A stretch of DNA of 64,000 nucleotides from assembly GCF_015644585.1 (NCBI RefSeq), contig NZ_JADOBI010000002.1, positions 558,001 to 622,000 on the forward strand. The letters run 5' to 3'. Positions within the stretch are counted from its first letter, which is position 1; the number at the start of each line of letters is the position of its first letter. The notes beneath the pieces were generated by a model. The model was not told the DNA's origin. It saw only the letters and a list, made by a program, of their open reading frames with translations, and did not search any database. Positions 26,361-36,248 of the stretch are shown here, piece by piece. The DNA is from Rahnella laticis (GTDB lineage Bacteria; Pseudomonadota; Gammaproteobacteria; Enterobacterales; Enterobacteriaceae). Made by a program: the position numbers and the translations under genes.

Positions 26361-28738
26361 CAACAAGTATGACAGTTTCAACACCGGCACCGGCGCTGAC
26401 CACCAACGAATTACAGCGTCAGTTCGCGGCCGCTGCCGCGACAATGGGCGACGCGCTGGAGTGGGTGGACGCCACCCGTGAACAGGCACCGCGTCTGGAT
26501 CTGGAAGCCGACCGTTTGCGTCTGCAACTCAAACGTTGCCGCGATAAAGCACAGCGTCTGGCGCTGGCGTGCGAACTGCCCCCGGCGCTGGGTTTCTACG
26601 GGCATTCTCAGGCCGGGAAATCCTATCTGATTTGCTCTCTGGCGGCCGGGAACTATGGCCGTCTTGAAACCCGCCTCGGCGGCGTGACCCTTGATTATCT
26701 GACGCAGATTAATCCCGGCAACCGCGCCGCCCGTCTGGCGACCCGCTTTACGCGTCAGGTGGATGTGAGAGACCGCGCTTTTCCGGTGCGCATGTTGCTG
26801 CTCAGCGAAGCCGATCTGGCACGCATCGTTGCCCGCGCGTTTGAGCCGGATGCCAGCTATCACGTTCCCGATACGCAGCAGATCACCGAGCATCTCAATA
26901 AGCTGATGATGCACCGCCAGCCGGAGCCGGTTGAAGGCTTTACCAGCGAGCAGATGATGGGGTTATGGGATTCGATGATCCGTCTCGACGCCCGCCGTTT
27001 CCGCCATCTCAACGCGCATTACTGGCCGGTGGCCGTGAAGCTTGCGCCATATCTGAACGTTGACGATCGCGCCCGCCTGTTCTCTTTGCTGTGGGGCAAT
27101 ACGCCTGCATTAACCGCAGCTTACCGTCATTACGCCCATACGCTGCAACATCTTGGTAATGCGCAAAGTCTGCTGGCGCCGCTGAGCATTCTGGTGGATG
27201 ACGCGATGCAGCCTGCGGACGGGATCTTCAGCCCGTCGCCGACCTGGGATATTCAGGTGCCGGTCTGCCCGCAGTTTGGTGAAGAAACCGGTTCACAGGT
27301 GACGTTGTCACTGGCTGAACTGACGCTGCTGGCGTCCGAAGTGCAAATTCCGCTGCTTTCGCCGCCTCGCGAAGTGCTGTTCGAACAGACTGACCTGCTG
27401 GATTTACCGGCGCAGAGCGCTCTGGCAGAAGACGGCACGGACGACGAAAAAGACGCCCTGTTCCGCGCCAAAATGGCCTATCTGCCCGAGCGTTATACCG
27501 ACCGCCACGAAATGAATATGCTGATGGTGTGTACCGCCGCGGATAAACGTGATGACGTGGTTGCCGTTGGTCGCACGCTGGAATACTGGGTCAAAGAAAT
27601 GCAGGGCGAAAACACGCAGGTTCGCGGCCGCCGCAAGCCGGGGCTGGTCTGGGTGCTGACGCCGTTTGACCGCCGCATGACTGAATCGGTGCATTTCGAT
27701 GAGGCCGTGCAGCGTCACGTCGGTAATCCGGGCGATGCCTGGGGCGCATTGCTGGCGATGGACGAACGCGGCCTGCAACGTATGGCCGATTATCTGGTCG
27801 CGGAAATTCGCCCGGAAATCCGGCTGAACCGTCTCGAAGAACTGCGTGACGAACTTTACCGCGAGCTGGCGGATAACCTGCTGGGCCGCTGGTTCCAGAA
27901 AGGCGAAGTGGCTGACCCGGCGAAAAAGCAGCATACCGTTCAGACCGTGATTAAAGCCTTGCAGACGCGTACCGGCGTCCACGGCGAATTGCTGGAAAAA
28001 CTGCTGCCCGGCCGCGATGAGCTGCACCGGATTTATCACGAGATTTCAGGGCAGGACGCCGGAACCGACCCGCAGGATCAGACTGCTGCCGAAAGCTTTG
28101 GTATCGGCATCGACATTGATTTGTTTGCCGAGCAACAGGATGTGCAGCCGTGGCAGGAAAAACAGGATGACGGCGCGGCGTTTGCGCGTCAGGTGCAGCG
28201 TTACTGGATAAACCATCTGCGCGGTTTGCCGGAAAACGAACCGCTGATCGCCCTTCTTGGCGTGGCAAAACCGACAGTGGAACTGCTGATGGAAGAGCTG
28301 ATCACCGCCAGTTTCCGGCTGAATATGGGCGAGGCGCTGGTGAGATCACTGGGCGGAACCTTGCCCGCCGGTGCGCGTGAACATGAACATCACGCCGACC
28401 GGCAGGTTTCCCGCGCGCTGACCGTGCTCGGTGATTTTGTCGCGTGGCTTGGTTATGAAAAACTCAGCGAAGCCGAACGCCCGGAAAGCCGCATCAATAA
28501 GGGCAATAAGATTTTCGCCAAGCCGCAGAAAAACGTCGCCAGCTGGAAATCCTCCCGCAGGCTGACCAGACTCTCCGCGACGCCGACCAATTCGACCGCG
28601 TTTTACATTTACGACTGGCTGGTCGGATTGCAGGAAAGCATCATGCGTAACGCCGGTTACGCCGCGGGCGGTGAAATTCCTGCGCAACAGCGCGAACACT
28701 TAGAACGTCTGCTCGGAAAATTAGCCGTTCCGGCCTGA
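26357..28738 (+). CDS. srfC: SrfC, P-loop (dynamin-like) component of SrfABC
   Basis: A 793-residue protein whose Walker A motif GHSQAGKS sits at about residues 82-89, preceded by a helical segment. The rest is largely helical with no membrane helix, compatible with a large GTPase of dynamin type, as databases describe SrfC. Residues about 350-470 hold charged stretches and the stretch RKPGLVWVLTPFDRR, where the second Asp-type nucleotide motif would be expected. Its ATG overlaps the srfB stop codon. Together SrfB and SrfC give the operon two nucleotide-binding proteins next to one membrane-anchored protein. Confidence 0.9.
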   Translation: MTTSMTVSTPAPALTTNELQRQFAAAAATMGDALEWVDATREQAPRLDLEADRLRLQLKRCRDKAQRLALACELPPALGFYGHSQAGKSYLICSLAAGNYGRLETRLGGVTLDYLTQINPGNRAARLATRFTRQVDVRDRAFPVRMLLLSEADLARIVARAFEPDASYHVPDTQQITEHLNKLMMHRQPEPVEGFTSEQMMGLWDSMIRLDARRFRHLNAHYWPVAVKLAPYLNVDDRARLFSLLWGNTPALTAAYRHYAHTLQHLGNAQSLLAPLSILVDDAMQPADGIFSPSPTWDIQVPVCPQFGEETGSQVTLSLAELTLLASEVQIPLLSPPREVLFEQTDLLDLPAQSALAEDGTDDEKDALFRAKMAYLPERYTDRHEMNMLMVCTAADKRDDVVAVGRTLEYWVKEMQGENTQVRGRRKPGLVWVLTPFDRRMTESVHFDEAVQRHVGNPGDAWGALLAMDERGLQRMADYLVAEIRPEIRLNRLEELRDELYRELADNLLGRWFQKGEVADPAKKQHTVQTVIKALQTRTGVHGELLEKLLPGRDELHRIYHEISGQDAGTDPQDQTAAESFGIGIDIDLFAEQQDVQPWQEKQDDGAAFARQVQRYWINHLRGLPENEPLIALLGVAKPTVELLMEELITASFRLNMGEALVRSLGGTLPAGAREHEHHADRQVSRALTVLGDFVAWLGYEKLSEAERPESRINKGNKIFAKPQKNVASWKSSRRLTRLSATPTNSTAFYIYDWLVGLQESIMRNAGYAAGGEIPAQQREHLERLLGKLAVPA

Positions 28739-28747
28739 AAATAACCC

Positions 28748-28774
28748 GTCACAGGGGCAAAACGCCTCTGTGAC
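28748..28774 (+). terminator. Hairpin after srfC
   Basis: GTCACAGGGGC-AAAAC-GCCTCTGTGAC pairs over about ten positions with one mismatch, 10 nt past the srfC stop codon. There is no U-run, so termination may be factor-dependent. Confidence 0.5.
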
Positions 28775-28786
28775 GCGGGTTTGCAG

Positions 28787-28802
28787 TGAGATCTAAATCA
28801 CA
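28787..28802. promoter_or_regulatory. CRP site upstream of btsT
   Basis: TGAGA-TCTAAA-TCACA matches nine of ten core positions of the cAMP-CRP consensus. The E. coli btsT (yjiY) promoter is also under CRP control. It lies 29 nt before the first BtsR repeat. Confidence 0.65.
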
Positions 28803-28830
28803 AAATTCAGTGGGTTAGCGCGACATCAAA

Positions 28831-28878
28831 ACCGCTTACCGCCTCCAGTAACCGCTTATCTCCCCATACAACCGCTTA
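28831..28878 (+). promoter_or_regulatory. Three direct BtsR-type repeats (ACCGCTTA) before btsT
   Basis: ACCGCTTA occurs exactly at 28831-28838, 28851-28858 and 28871-28878, a period of 20 bp or nearly two helix turns, so all copies face the same side. E. coli BtsR (YehT) binds direct repeats of this ACC(G/A)CTTA type upstream of btsT. A near-consensus -10 TATAAA lies at 28949-28954 with no good -35, as expected for an activator-dependent promoter. Confidence 0.8.
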
Positions 28879-29013
28879 ACCACTCTTTCCCCCGTTTTGC
28901 GGTGAAATTCGCCATCCTGTGTCTGGCAAAAAAATAGTGCCCTTCTCTTATAAAAAGCTCCTCTCATAATCGGTGAGGGGCATTCGTTGGCTATTCTGAC
29001 AACCAGGTTTCAT

Positions 29014-31164
29014 ATGAATACAAAATCAATATTCAAGCATATACCCTGGATGATTCTGGGAATCATCGGTGCTTGCTGTCTGGCAGTGGTTGCCTTACGG
29101 CGAGGTGAACATATCAGTGCGCTGTGGATTGTGGTGGCATCGGTTTCGGTCTATCTGGTGGCCTACCGGTATTACAGCCTCTACATCGCGCAAAAAGTGA
29201 TGAAGCTCGACCCGACGCGTTCAACGCCCGCCGTGCTCAATAACGACGGGCTGAACTACGTGCCGACGCACCGCAACGTGCTGTTCGGTCACCACTTTGC
29301 GGCCATTGCGGGCGCAGGCCCGCTGGTCGGGCCGGTGCTGGCGGCGCAAATGGGCTATCTGCCCGGCGTGCTGTGGCTGCTGGCGGGTGTGGTGCTGGCC
29401 GGTGCGGTACAGGATTTCATGGTGCTGTTTATCTCCTCGCGCCGTAACGGGGCGTCGCTCGGTGAAATGATCAAAGAGGAAATGGGGCCGGTGCCGGGCA
29501 CCATCGCCCTGTTCGGCTGTTTCCTGATCATGATTATCATTCTGGCGGTGCTGGCGCTGATTGTGGTGAAAGCGCTGGCAGAAAGCCCGTGGGGCGTGTT
29601 TACGGTCTGTTCAACGGTGCCTATCGCGCTGTTTATGGGCATTTACATGCGCTTTATCCGGCCAGGTCGTGTGGGTGAAATCTCAGTGATTGGCGTGATT
29701 TTGCTGATTGCCTCCATCTGGTTTGGCGGCGTGATTGCCCATGACCCGTACTGGGGCCCGGCGCTGACGTTTAAAGACACCACTATCACCTTTACCCTGA
29801 TTGGCTATGCGTTTATTTCCGCGCTGCTGCCGGTCTGGCTGATTCTGGCACCGCGCGATTATCTGGCGACGTTCCTGAAAATTGGCGTGATTGTCGGGCT
29901 GGCGATCGGGATTGTGATCCTGAATCCGGAACTGAAAATGCCTGCGATTACGCAGTACATTGACGGCACCGGTCCGCTGTGGAAAGGCGCACTGTTCCCG
30001 TTCCTGTTTATCACCATTGCCTGTGGCGCGGTATCCGGTTTCCATGCGCTGATCGCTTCCGGCACCACACCTAAACTGCTGGCCTGTGAGACTGACGCGC
30101 GCTTTATCGGTTATGGCGCAATGCTGATGGAATCCTTCGTGGCCGTGATGGCGCTGGTTGCGGCCTCCATCATCGAACCGGGTTTGTATTTTGCGATGAA
30201 CACCCCGCCAGCCGGTCTGGGCATTGTGATGCCAAACCTGCATGAGCTGGGCGGCGATAATGCGCCGATGATCCTCGCACAACTGAAAGACGTGACGGCG
30301 CACGCGGCGGCTACGGTGAGCTCATGGGGCTTTGTGATCACCCCGGAACAAATTCTGCAAACCGCGAAAGACATCGGCGAACCTTCCGTGCTGAACCGCG
30401 CGGGTGGCGCACCGACGCTGGCGGTGGGTATCGCGCACGTCTTCAACAAGATTGTGCCGTTTGCCGATATGGGCTTCTGGTATCACTTCGGGATCCTGTT
30501 CGAAGCGCTGTTTATCCTGACCGCGCTGGACGCCGGGACGCGTTCCGGACGCTTCATGTTGCAGGATTTGCTCGGCAACTTTATTCCGTTCCTGAAGAAA
30601 ACTGATTCACTGGTGGCCGGGATTGTGGGTACTGCCGGTTGCGTGGGCCTGTGGGGGTATCTGTTGTATCAGGGCGTGGTCGATCCGCTGGGCGGCGTAA
30701 AAAGCCTGTGGCCGCTGTTCGGGATCTCCAACCAGATGCTGGCCGCCGTCGCGCTGGTGCTGGCGACCGTCGTGCTGATCAAAATGAAACGCACAAAATA
30801 CATCTGGGTCACCGTGTTGCCTGCGGTCTGGCTGCTGATCTGTACCACCTGGGCGCTGGGCCTGAAACTGTTCAGCACCAATCCGCAGATGGAAGGCTTC
30901 TTCTTCATGGCCAGCCAGTATAAAGCCCGCATCGCCGCTGGCGGCGCGGACCTGACGGAACAGCAAATCAGCAACATGAACCATATTGTGATCAACAACT
31001 ACACCAACGCCGGGCTTAGTATTCTGTTCCTGATTGTGGTGTACAGTATAATTTTCTACGGCTTCAAGGCGTGGTTGCAGGCGCGTAAAACCGACCAGCG
31101 TACCGATAAAGAAACGCCGTATGTGCCGGTGCCGGAGGAAGGTATCAAACTCTCCAGCCACTGA
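29014..31164 (+). CDS. btsT: Pyruvate/H+ symporter BtsT (CstA family)
   Basis: A 716-residue inner-membrane protein with many helices, identical in length to E. coli BtsT and matching it nearly throughout ([18 protein letters not shown] at the start, [16 protein letters not shown] at the end). BtsT is a high-affinity pyruvate uptake system. CstA is the related peptide/pyruvate carrier, but both ends and the following genes yjiX-yjiA fit BtsT. The ATG at 29014 is chosen by this match and by AGG 7 nt upstream; an in-frame ATG nine codons earlier lacks support. Upstream are a CRP site and three BtsR repeats. The genes of the controlling system btsSR lie only 1.3 kb downstream. Confidence 0.95.
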   Translation: MNTKSIFKHIPWMILGIIGACCLAVVALRRGEHISALWIVVASVSVYLVAYRYYSLYIAQKVMKLDPTRSTPAVLNNDGLNYVPTHRNVLFGHHFAAIAGAGPLVGPVLAAQMGYLPGVLWLLAGVVLAGAVQDFMVLFISSRRNGASLGEMIKEEMGPVPGTIALFGCFLIMIIILAVLALIVVKALAESPWGVFTVCSTVPIALFMGIYMRFIRPGRVGEISVIGVILLIASIWFGGVIAHDPYWGPALTFKDTTITFTLIGYAFISALLPVWLILAPRDYLATFLKIGVIVGLAIGIVILNPELKMPAITQYIDGTGPLWKGALFPFLFITIACGAVSGFHALIASGTTPKLLACETDARFIGYGAMLMESFVAVMALVAASIIEPGLYFAMNTPPAGLGIVMPNLHELGGDNAPMILAQLKDVTAHAAATVSSWGFVITPEQILQTAKDIGEPSVLNRAGGAPTLAVGIAHVFNKIVPFADMGFWYHFGILFEALFILTALDAGTRSGRFMLQDLLGNFIPFLKKTDSLVAGIVGTAGCVGLWGYLLYQGVVDPLGGVKSLWPLFGISNQMLAAVALVLATVVLIKMKRTKYIWVTVLPAVWLLICTTWALGLKLFSTNPQMEGFFFMASQYKARIAAGGADLTEQQISNMNHIVINNYTNAGLSILFLIVVYSIIFYGFKAWLQARKTDQRTDKETPYVPVPEEGIKLSSH

Positions 31165-31179
31165 TAATGTTGTGTTACG

Positions 31180-31200
31180 GCCCCGCACCCGCGGGGCTTT
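31180..31200 (+). terminator. Attenuator-like hairpin between btsT and yjiX
   Basis: GCCCCGC-ACCC-GCGGGGC, a 7-bp GC stem followed by TTTCCC, 16 nt past the btsT stop codon. It may reduce readthrough into yjiX-yjiA. Confidence 0.5.
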
Positions 31201-31243
31201 CCCGCATATAGCATGGCGGCCAATACCCTCAAAGGAGCGGCTT

Positions 31244-31447
31244 GTGTTCGATAATTTAGGCGCGGCGAAGAAGTACCTCGGTCAGGCGGCGCGCATGCTG
31301 GTGGGGATCCCCGATTACGATACCTACGTGCTGCACATGCAGACTAATCATCCGGACAAACCGATGATGACTTACAAAGAATTTTTCCGCGAACGCCAGC
31401 AGGCCCGCTACGGCGGCGACGGCAAAGGCGGGATGCGCTGTTGTTAA
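31244..31447 (+). CDS. yjiX: YjiX/YbdD family small protein
   Basis: A 67-residue cytoplasmic protein, the same length as E. coli YjiX. The sequence [20 protein letters not shown] at the start and the Gly-rich tail [11 protein letters not shown] are characteristic. The start is a GTG with AAAGGAG 7 nt upstream. Members always follow a CstA/BtsT-type transporter and are needed for, or modulate, transport in some systems (YbdD with CstA). Here it sits between btsT and yjiA as in E. coli. Confidence 0.9.
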   Translation: MFDNLGAAKKYLGQAARMLVGIPDYDTYVLHMQTNHPDKPMMTYKEFFRERQQARYGGDGKGGMRCC

Positions 31448-31460
31448 CAGGAATGACGTT

Positions 31461-32426
31461 ATGACACCCATTGCGGTCACGGTTTTAACCGGTTTTCTCG
31501 GCGCAGGCAAAACCACCCTGCTGCGCCAGATGCTGCATCAGCAGCACGATTACAAAATTGCGGTCATTGAAAATGAGTTTGGCGAAGTGGCGATCGACAG
31601 CCAGCTGATTGGCGATCGCGCGACGCGGATCACCACGCTGACCAACGGATGCATCTGTTGCAGCCGTTCGAACGAACTGGAAGACGCGTTGCTGGATTTG
31701 CTCGACGGTCTGGATAAAGGCGACGTGCAGTTTGACCGGCTGGTGATTGAATGCACCGGCATGGCGGATCCGGGGCCGATTTTGCAGGCGTTTTTCGCCC
31801 ATGAAATTATCTGTGAACGCTATCTGCTCGACGGCGTGATCACGCTGGTGGACGCGGTTCACGCGCAGCAACAGCTGGATCAGTTCCCGCTGGCGCAGTC
31901 ACAGATTGGTTATGCTGACCGGATTTTACTGACGAAAACCGATGTGGCCGGTGACAGCGGTGAGCTGATGGCGCGTTTACAGCGGATTAATGCCCGTGCG
32001 CCGGTGTACCCGGTGGTGAACGGCGATATCGATCTGGCGCTGTTGTTCGACACGCGTGGTTTTATGCTGGAAGAAAACGTGGTGGTTTCAAAGCCGGTTT
32101 TCCGCCGCGTTGTGGCACAGCAGGAAAATACGATTTCCTCCATCGTGGTGGAGCTGGATTATCCGGTGGCGTTGCAGGCGGTCTCCGGCGTGATGGAAGG
32201 TTTGCTTTCCGGTTTTGCGGACAGCCTTCTGCGCTACAAAGGTATGTTGTGGATTGAAGATCAGCCGTGCCGCCTGCTGTTTCAGGGCGTTCAGCGGCTG
32301 TACAGCGCCGACTGGGATCGCCCGTGGGAACCGCAAGAAACGCCGGTCAGCCAGCTGGTGTTTATCGGCGTGGCGTTACCGGAAACCGAAATTCGTGAGG
32401 CATTTGACGGGCTGAAACCCGCCTGA
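31461..32426 (+). CDS. yjiA: YjiA, COG0523 metal-binding GTPase
   Basis: A 321-residue cytoplasmic GTPase (E. coli YjiA 318). Walker A GFLGAGKTT is at residues 11-19, the metal-binding CxCC motif (GCICCS) at Cys64, Cys66 and Cys67, ENEFGE at 37-42 and the base-recognition TKTD near 157. The C-terminal CobW domain follows. COG0523 proteins bind zinc, cobalt or nickel and are thought to insert or traffic metals; the YjiA client is unknown. It follows yjiX by 13 nt and ends the btsT-yjiX-yjiA operon. It converges on btsR with 25 nt between stop codons. Confidence 0.92.
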   Translation: MTPIAVTVLTGFLGAGKTTLLRQMLHQQHDYKIAVIENEFGEVAIDSQLIGDRATRITTLTNGCICCSRSNELEDALLDLLDGLDKGDVQFDRLVIECTGMADPGPILQAFFAHEIICERYLLDGVITLVDAVHAQQQLDQFPLAQSQIGYADRILLTKTDVAGDSGELMARLQRINARAPVYPVVNGDIDLALLFDTRGFMLEENVVVSKPVFRRVVAQQENTISSIVVELDYPVALQAVSGVMEGLLSGFADSLLRYKGMLWIEDQPCRLLFQGVQRLYSADWDRPWEPQETPVSQLVFIGVALPETEIREAFDGLKPA

Positions 32427-32451
32427 ACCGCCTTGCCGCCAGCCCTGGCAC

Positions 32452-33171
32452 TTAAAGCCCGACGGCTTCTTTCAGTGATTTGAGATAGCGGCGGCTGACC
32501 GGCACGGTCTGGCCGTCGCGCAATAACAGCTCCGCCTGATTGTTATCTTCCAGGCGGATCTCTTTCAGATAATCCATATTCACCAGATATTGCCGGTGAC
32601 AACGTAACAACGGCGTGCGGCTTTCCAGCGTACGCAGCGTCAGTTCCGTAAACCCTTCCTTGCCGTCCTGGCTGGTCACGTAAACCCCGCTCATCCGGCT
32701 GCTGACAAACGCCACCTCTTCCATCTGTAACAGCCAGATCCGGCTGTGGCCGCTGCACGGAATGAATTTCAGCGACTGCTGGCTTTCCGGCAGTTGCGAG
32801 ATTTCCTGCACCTGACGTTCCTGCCGCAACCGTGCCAGCGTTTTTTGTAAACGCAGCGGTTCAATGGGTTTCAGCAGGTAATCAAACGCACATTCTTCGA
32901 ATGCCTGCACCGCGTATTCGTCAAACGCGGTGAGAAAAACAATGTGCGGACGATGCCGGTGATCGAGCATTCCGGCCATTTCCAGCCCGCTGATGCGCGG
33001 CATCTGAATGTCCAGAAACAGGACGTCCGGACGCAGTTTATGCACCGCGCCGATGGCTTCAATGGCGTTGGCGCATTCGCCGATAATTTCGATGTCGCCT
33101 TCGTTCTCAAGCAAGAGCCGCAGGTTTTCGCATGCCAGCGGTTCATCATCAACAATCATCACTCTTAACAT
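32452..33171 (-). CDS. btsR: Response regulator BtsR (LytTR family)
   Basis: A 239-residue regulator, the same length as E. coli BtsR/YehT. The receiver domain at 1-120 has acidic DDE at 8-10, phospho-acceptor Asp54 ([12 protein letters not shown]) and Lys102 in LLKPIEP. The LytTR DNA-binding domain is about 135-237 ([35 protein letters not shown]). It activates btsT after phosphorylation by BtsS. The genes overlap by 7 nt with btsS upstream, so they are translationally coupled. YpdB is the related paralogue, but the sensor matches BtsS. Confidence 0.93.
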   Translation of the reverse strand: MLRVMIVDDEPLACENLRLLLENEGDIEIIGECANAIEAIGAVHKLRPDVLFLDIQMPRISGLEMAGMLDHRHRPHIVFLTAFDEYAVQAFEECAFDYLLKPIEPLRLQKTLARLRQERQVQEISQLPESQQSLKFIPCSGHSRIWLLQMEEVAFVSSRMSGVYVTSQDGKEGFTELTLRTLESRTPLLRCHRQYLVNMDYLKEIRLEDNNQAELLLRDGQTVPVSRRYLKSLKEAVGL

Positions 33172-34853
33172 GCGGGTTCCTCGATCGGCAGGCGCAACGT
33201 GACGCGGGTGAAAAGATCCGGTTCGCAGCTGACGGCGATCCCGTAGTCATCGCCAAAACGGGCGCGCAGGCGTTTATCCACCAGACTCATACCCAGCCCG
33301 TTGCTTTCGGTGCGCGGCTGATACAAACCGGCGTTGTCCTCGACCTCAACGACGACGTTTTGCCCGTCACGGCGGGCGCGGATAGTAATCACGCCGTTGC
33401 CGAGCAGCTGAGAGGTGCCGTGTTTAATGGCGTTTTCCACAATGGGTTGCAGGGTAAATGCAGGCAGATTCTGCGCCGAGAGCTGGTCCGGCACCTGAAG
33501 TTCGACGTTAAGCCGCGAGGGAAAGCGCGCCAGTTCGATTTGCAGATAGGCATTCACGTGCTCAATTTCGTTGGCCAGCGTGACGATTTCTGAAGGACGT
33601 TTGAGGTTTTTGCGAAAGAACGTCGAGAGATATTGCACCAGTTGCCCGGCTTTATCGCTGTCGTTGCGGATCACCGCCATCAGCGTGTTGAGCGCGTTAA
33701 ACAGGAAATGCGGATTCACCTGCGCGTGCAGCAGTTTGATTTCCGACTGTGCGAGCAGCGCTTTCTGTTGCTCGTATTTTCCCGCCAGAATTTGCGCCGA
33801 CAACAGCTGCGCAATGCCTTCGCCCAGCGTGCGGTTGATCGAACTGAACAGGCGGTTGCGCGCTTCATACAATTTGATGGTGCCGATCACCCGCTGATTT
33901 TCCCCCCGCAGCGGGATCACCAGTGTCGAACCCAGTTTGCAGTTCGGGTGCAGCGAGCAGCGGTAAGGCAGTTCATTGCCGTCGGCGTACACCACTTCGT
34001 CCTTTTCAATCGCCCGCCAGGTATAGGCGGAAGATATCGGTTTGCCGGGCAAATGGTGGTCATCGCCCACGCCGGTAAAGGCCAGCAGTTTTTCGCAATC
34101 GGTAATGGCGACGGCGCTGATATCCAGTTCCTGATGCAGAACCTGCGCCACTTTCATGCTGTTTTCTTCGTTGAACCCCTGCCGCAATATCCCTTCCGTC
34201 GAAGCCGCAACCCTCAGTGCAGTGGCGGAAAACGCTGACGTGTATTTTTCAAACATCGCGCGCTTATCCAGCAGGATGCGCATAAACATCGCCGCGCCCA
34301 GCGTGTTAGTCACCATCATCGGCGCGGCAATATTACTGACCAGATGCAGCGCGTCATGAAACGGCCGCGCAATCAGCAGGATGATCAGCATCTGCACCGT
34401 TTCAGCCACGAACGTAATTACGCCTGCGGTCAGCGGATTGAACAGCATATCGGTGCGTCCGCGGCGGATCAGAATGCTGTGCAGCAAACCGCCGAGCAGC
34501 CCTTCGGTAATGGTGGAAACCATGCAGCTGAGCGCCGTCATTCCGCCCATCGAATAACGGTGTAAACCCCCGGTCAGCCCGACCAGTCCGCCGACTACAG
34601 GGCCGCCCAGCAGGCCGCCCATTACCGCGCCAATCGCACGGGTGTTGGCAATGGAATCTTCAATGTGCAGGCCGAAATAGGTGCCCATAATGCAGAATAC
34701 GGAGAAGGTGATGTAGCAAAGCAGCTTGTGAGGCAGCCGGACGGTGACCTGCATCAGCGGGATAAAAAGGCGGGTTTTACTCATCAGCCAGGCGATAACC
34801 AGAAACACACACATCTGCTGTAAAAGCAGTAAAACTAAATTGAACTCGTACAT
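33165..34853 (-). CDS. btsS: Pyruvate-sensing histidine kinase BtsS (LytS family)
   Basis: A 562-residue inner-membrane sensor (E. coli BtsS 561) opening [20 protein letters not shown]. Residues 1-200 are the 5TM LytS-type membrane region that binds pyruvate, about 210-350 a GAF domain ([20 protein letters not shown]), and then the kinase: phospho-acceptor His382 in [10 protein letters not shown] and an ATPase domain with ENAIKHGTS. Kinases of this class signal external pyruvate. The start at 34853 is chosen by alignment with E. coli; an ATG five codons earlier is possible. btsR follows with a 7-nt overlap. It is divergent from fbaB. Confidence 0.94.
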   Translation of the reverse strand: MYEFNLVLLLLQQMCVFLVIAWLMSKTRLFIPLMQVTVRLPHKLLCYITFSVFCIMGTYFGLHIEDSIANTRAIGAVMGGLLGGPVVGGLVGLTGGLHRYSMGGMTALSCMVSTITEGLLGGLLHSILIRRGRTDMLFNPLTAGVITFVAETVQMLIILLIARPFHDALHLVSNIAAPMMVTNTLGAAMFMRILLDKRAMFEKYTSAFSATALRVAASTEGILRQGFNEENSMKVAQVLHQELDISAVAITDCEKLLAFTGVGDDHHLPGKPISSAYTWRAIEKDEVVYADGNELPYRCSLHPNCKLGSTLVIPLRGENQRVIGTIKLYEARNRLFSSINRTLGEGIAQLLSAQILAGKYEQQKALLAQSEIKLLHAQVNPHFLFNALNTLMAVIRNDSDKAGQLVQYLSTFFRKNLKRPSEIVTLANEIEHVNAYLQIELARFPSRLNVELQVPDQLSAQNLPAFTLQPIVENAIKHGTSQLLGNGVITIRARRDGQNVVVEVEDNAGLYQPRTESNGLGMSLVDKRLRARFGDDYGIAVSCEPDLFTRVTLRLPIEEPAC

Positions 34854-35090
34854 GCCCGACATCCGCAATCAGTGAAGCGCACACGATAGCGCGTTCAGCG
34901 AAACGTTTCTTTGGCACGCGCCAGAAAAACGAAATCGATTTATTAATTTTTTGTATGTGTGGCTTGCGTCAGTCCTCAGCATCTAATGTGCAAGTTGGCC
35001 GGAATCAAAACGTTAGTCTACTTTGTCTACTGTAAGGCAGGTTCATTCATCGCTCTGAACCCCTGTTCAGAGCCCGAGACGGAGTTCGTT

Positions 35091-36140
35091 ATGACTGATA
35101 TATCTAAGGTTTTAGGTAAAGAAGCCGATTCCCTGTTGCAACATCGTTGTTCCACCATTACTGCTGAGCAGCTTAATCTTCCGGGGGCTGATTTTGTCGA
35201 TCGCGTCATGATTGATAATAACCGCTCGCCGCGCGTGCTGGCTGCGATGCAAAATTTGTATAACACCGGTCGTCTGTCGGGAACCGGTTATCTGTCGATT
35301 CTGCCTGTCGATCAGGGCGTCGAGCATTCCGCAGGCGCATCATTTGCGGCCAACCCGCTCTATTTTGACCCAAAGAATATTGTCGAACTGGCACTGGAAG
35401 CCGGTTGCAACTGTGTGGCCTCAACTTACGGCGTGCTGGCTTCCGTGTCCCGCCGCTATGCCCACAAAATCCCGTTCCTGGTCAAACTGAACCACAATGA
35501 AACGCTCAGTTATCCGACCCAGTACGATCAGACGCTCTACGCCAGCGTAGATCAGGCGTTTGATCTGGGCGCGCAGGCCGTCGGCGCAACCATTTATTTC
35601 GGTTCAGAACAATCCCGTCGTCAGATTGAGGAGATCTCCGCCGCGTTCGAGCGGGCGCATGAGCTGGGCATGGTCACGGTGTTGTGGGCGTATCTGCGCA
35701 ATCCGGCATTTGTAAAAGACGGCGTGGATTATCACTCCAGCGCGGATTTGACCGGTCAGGCAAACCACCTTGCGGCCACCATTGGCGCAGATATCGTGAA
35801 GCAAAAGATGGCCGAAAATAACGGCGGCTACAACGCCGTGAAGTTTGGTTATACCGACGCACGCGTCTATTCCAAACTCACCACCGATCACCCTATCGAT
35901 CTGGTGCGTTATCAGCTGGCGAACTGCTACATGGGGCGTGCCGGTTTGATTAACTCCGGCGGTGCGGCAGGCGAAAATGACATTCAGGAATCGGTGCGTA
36001 CAGCGGTCATTAATAAACGTGCGGGCGGCATGGGGCTGATTCTGGGGCGTAAAGCTTTCAAGAAATCCATGCAAGAGGGCGTGGCGTTGATCAATGCGGT
36101 GCAGGATGTGTATCTGGATAAGAAAGTGACCATCGCGTAA
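35091..36140 (+). CDS. fbaB: Class I fructose-bisphosphate aldolase FbaB
   Basis: A 349-residue cytoplasmic enzyme of the DhnA family (E. coli FbaB 350). It interconverts fructose 1,6-bisphosphate with dihydroxyacetone phosphate and glyceraldehyde 3-phosphate through a Schiff base; Lys237 in [10 protein letters not shown] is at the expected place. [15 protein letters not shown] and [12 protein letters not shown] (phosphate binding) are diagnostic. The ATG at 35091 has GGAG 7 nt upstream; in-frame starts further upstream are not supported. In E. coli fbaB is the gluconeogenic aldolase, which fits its location next to a pyruvate-sensing system, though linkage is not proof of coregulation. Confidence 0.94.
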   Translation: MTDISKVLGKEADSLLQHRCSTITAEQLNLPGADFVDRVMIDNNRSPRVLAAMQNLYNTGRLSGTGYLSILPVDQGVEHSAGASFAANPLYFDPKNIVELALEAGCNCVASTYGVLASVSRRYAHKIPFLVKLNHNETLSYPTQYDQTLYASVDQAFDLGAQAVGATIYFGSEQSRRQIEEISAAFERAHELGMVTVLWAYLRNPAFVKDGVDYHSSADLTGQANHLAATIGADIVKQKMAENNGGYNAVKFGYTDARVYSKLTTDHPIDLVRYQLANCYMGRAGLINSGGAAGENDIQESVRTAVINKRAGGMGLILGRKAFKKSMQEGVALINAVQDVYLDKKVTIA

Positions 36141-36248
36141 GTCAGTCTACTAATTCCCTTAAGTATTCTGTAAATTTGGCCGATAGAGACGTTTCGCCGT
36201 CAGACACTTCTTTCGGCCATTCTCAGTTTATTTTCGGGAGTAATACGG

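Noticed and set aside
29683-30303. Minus-strand frame of about 200 codons opposite btsT
   Set aside because: Arises from codon bias of btsT; His/Gln/Arg-rich with no domain.
34897-34910. GAAACGTTTC palindrome between btsS and fbaB, resembling a Cra site
   Set aside because: Deviates from the Cra consensus at a core position and short palindromes of this kind are frequent.
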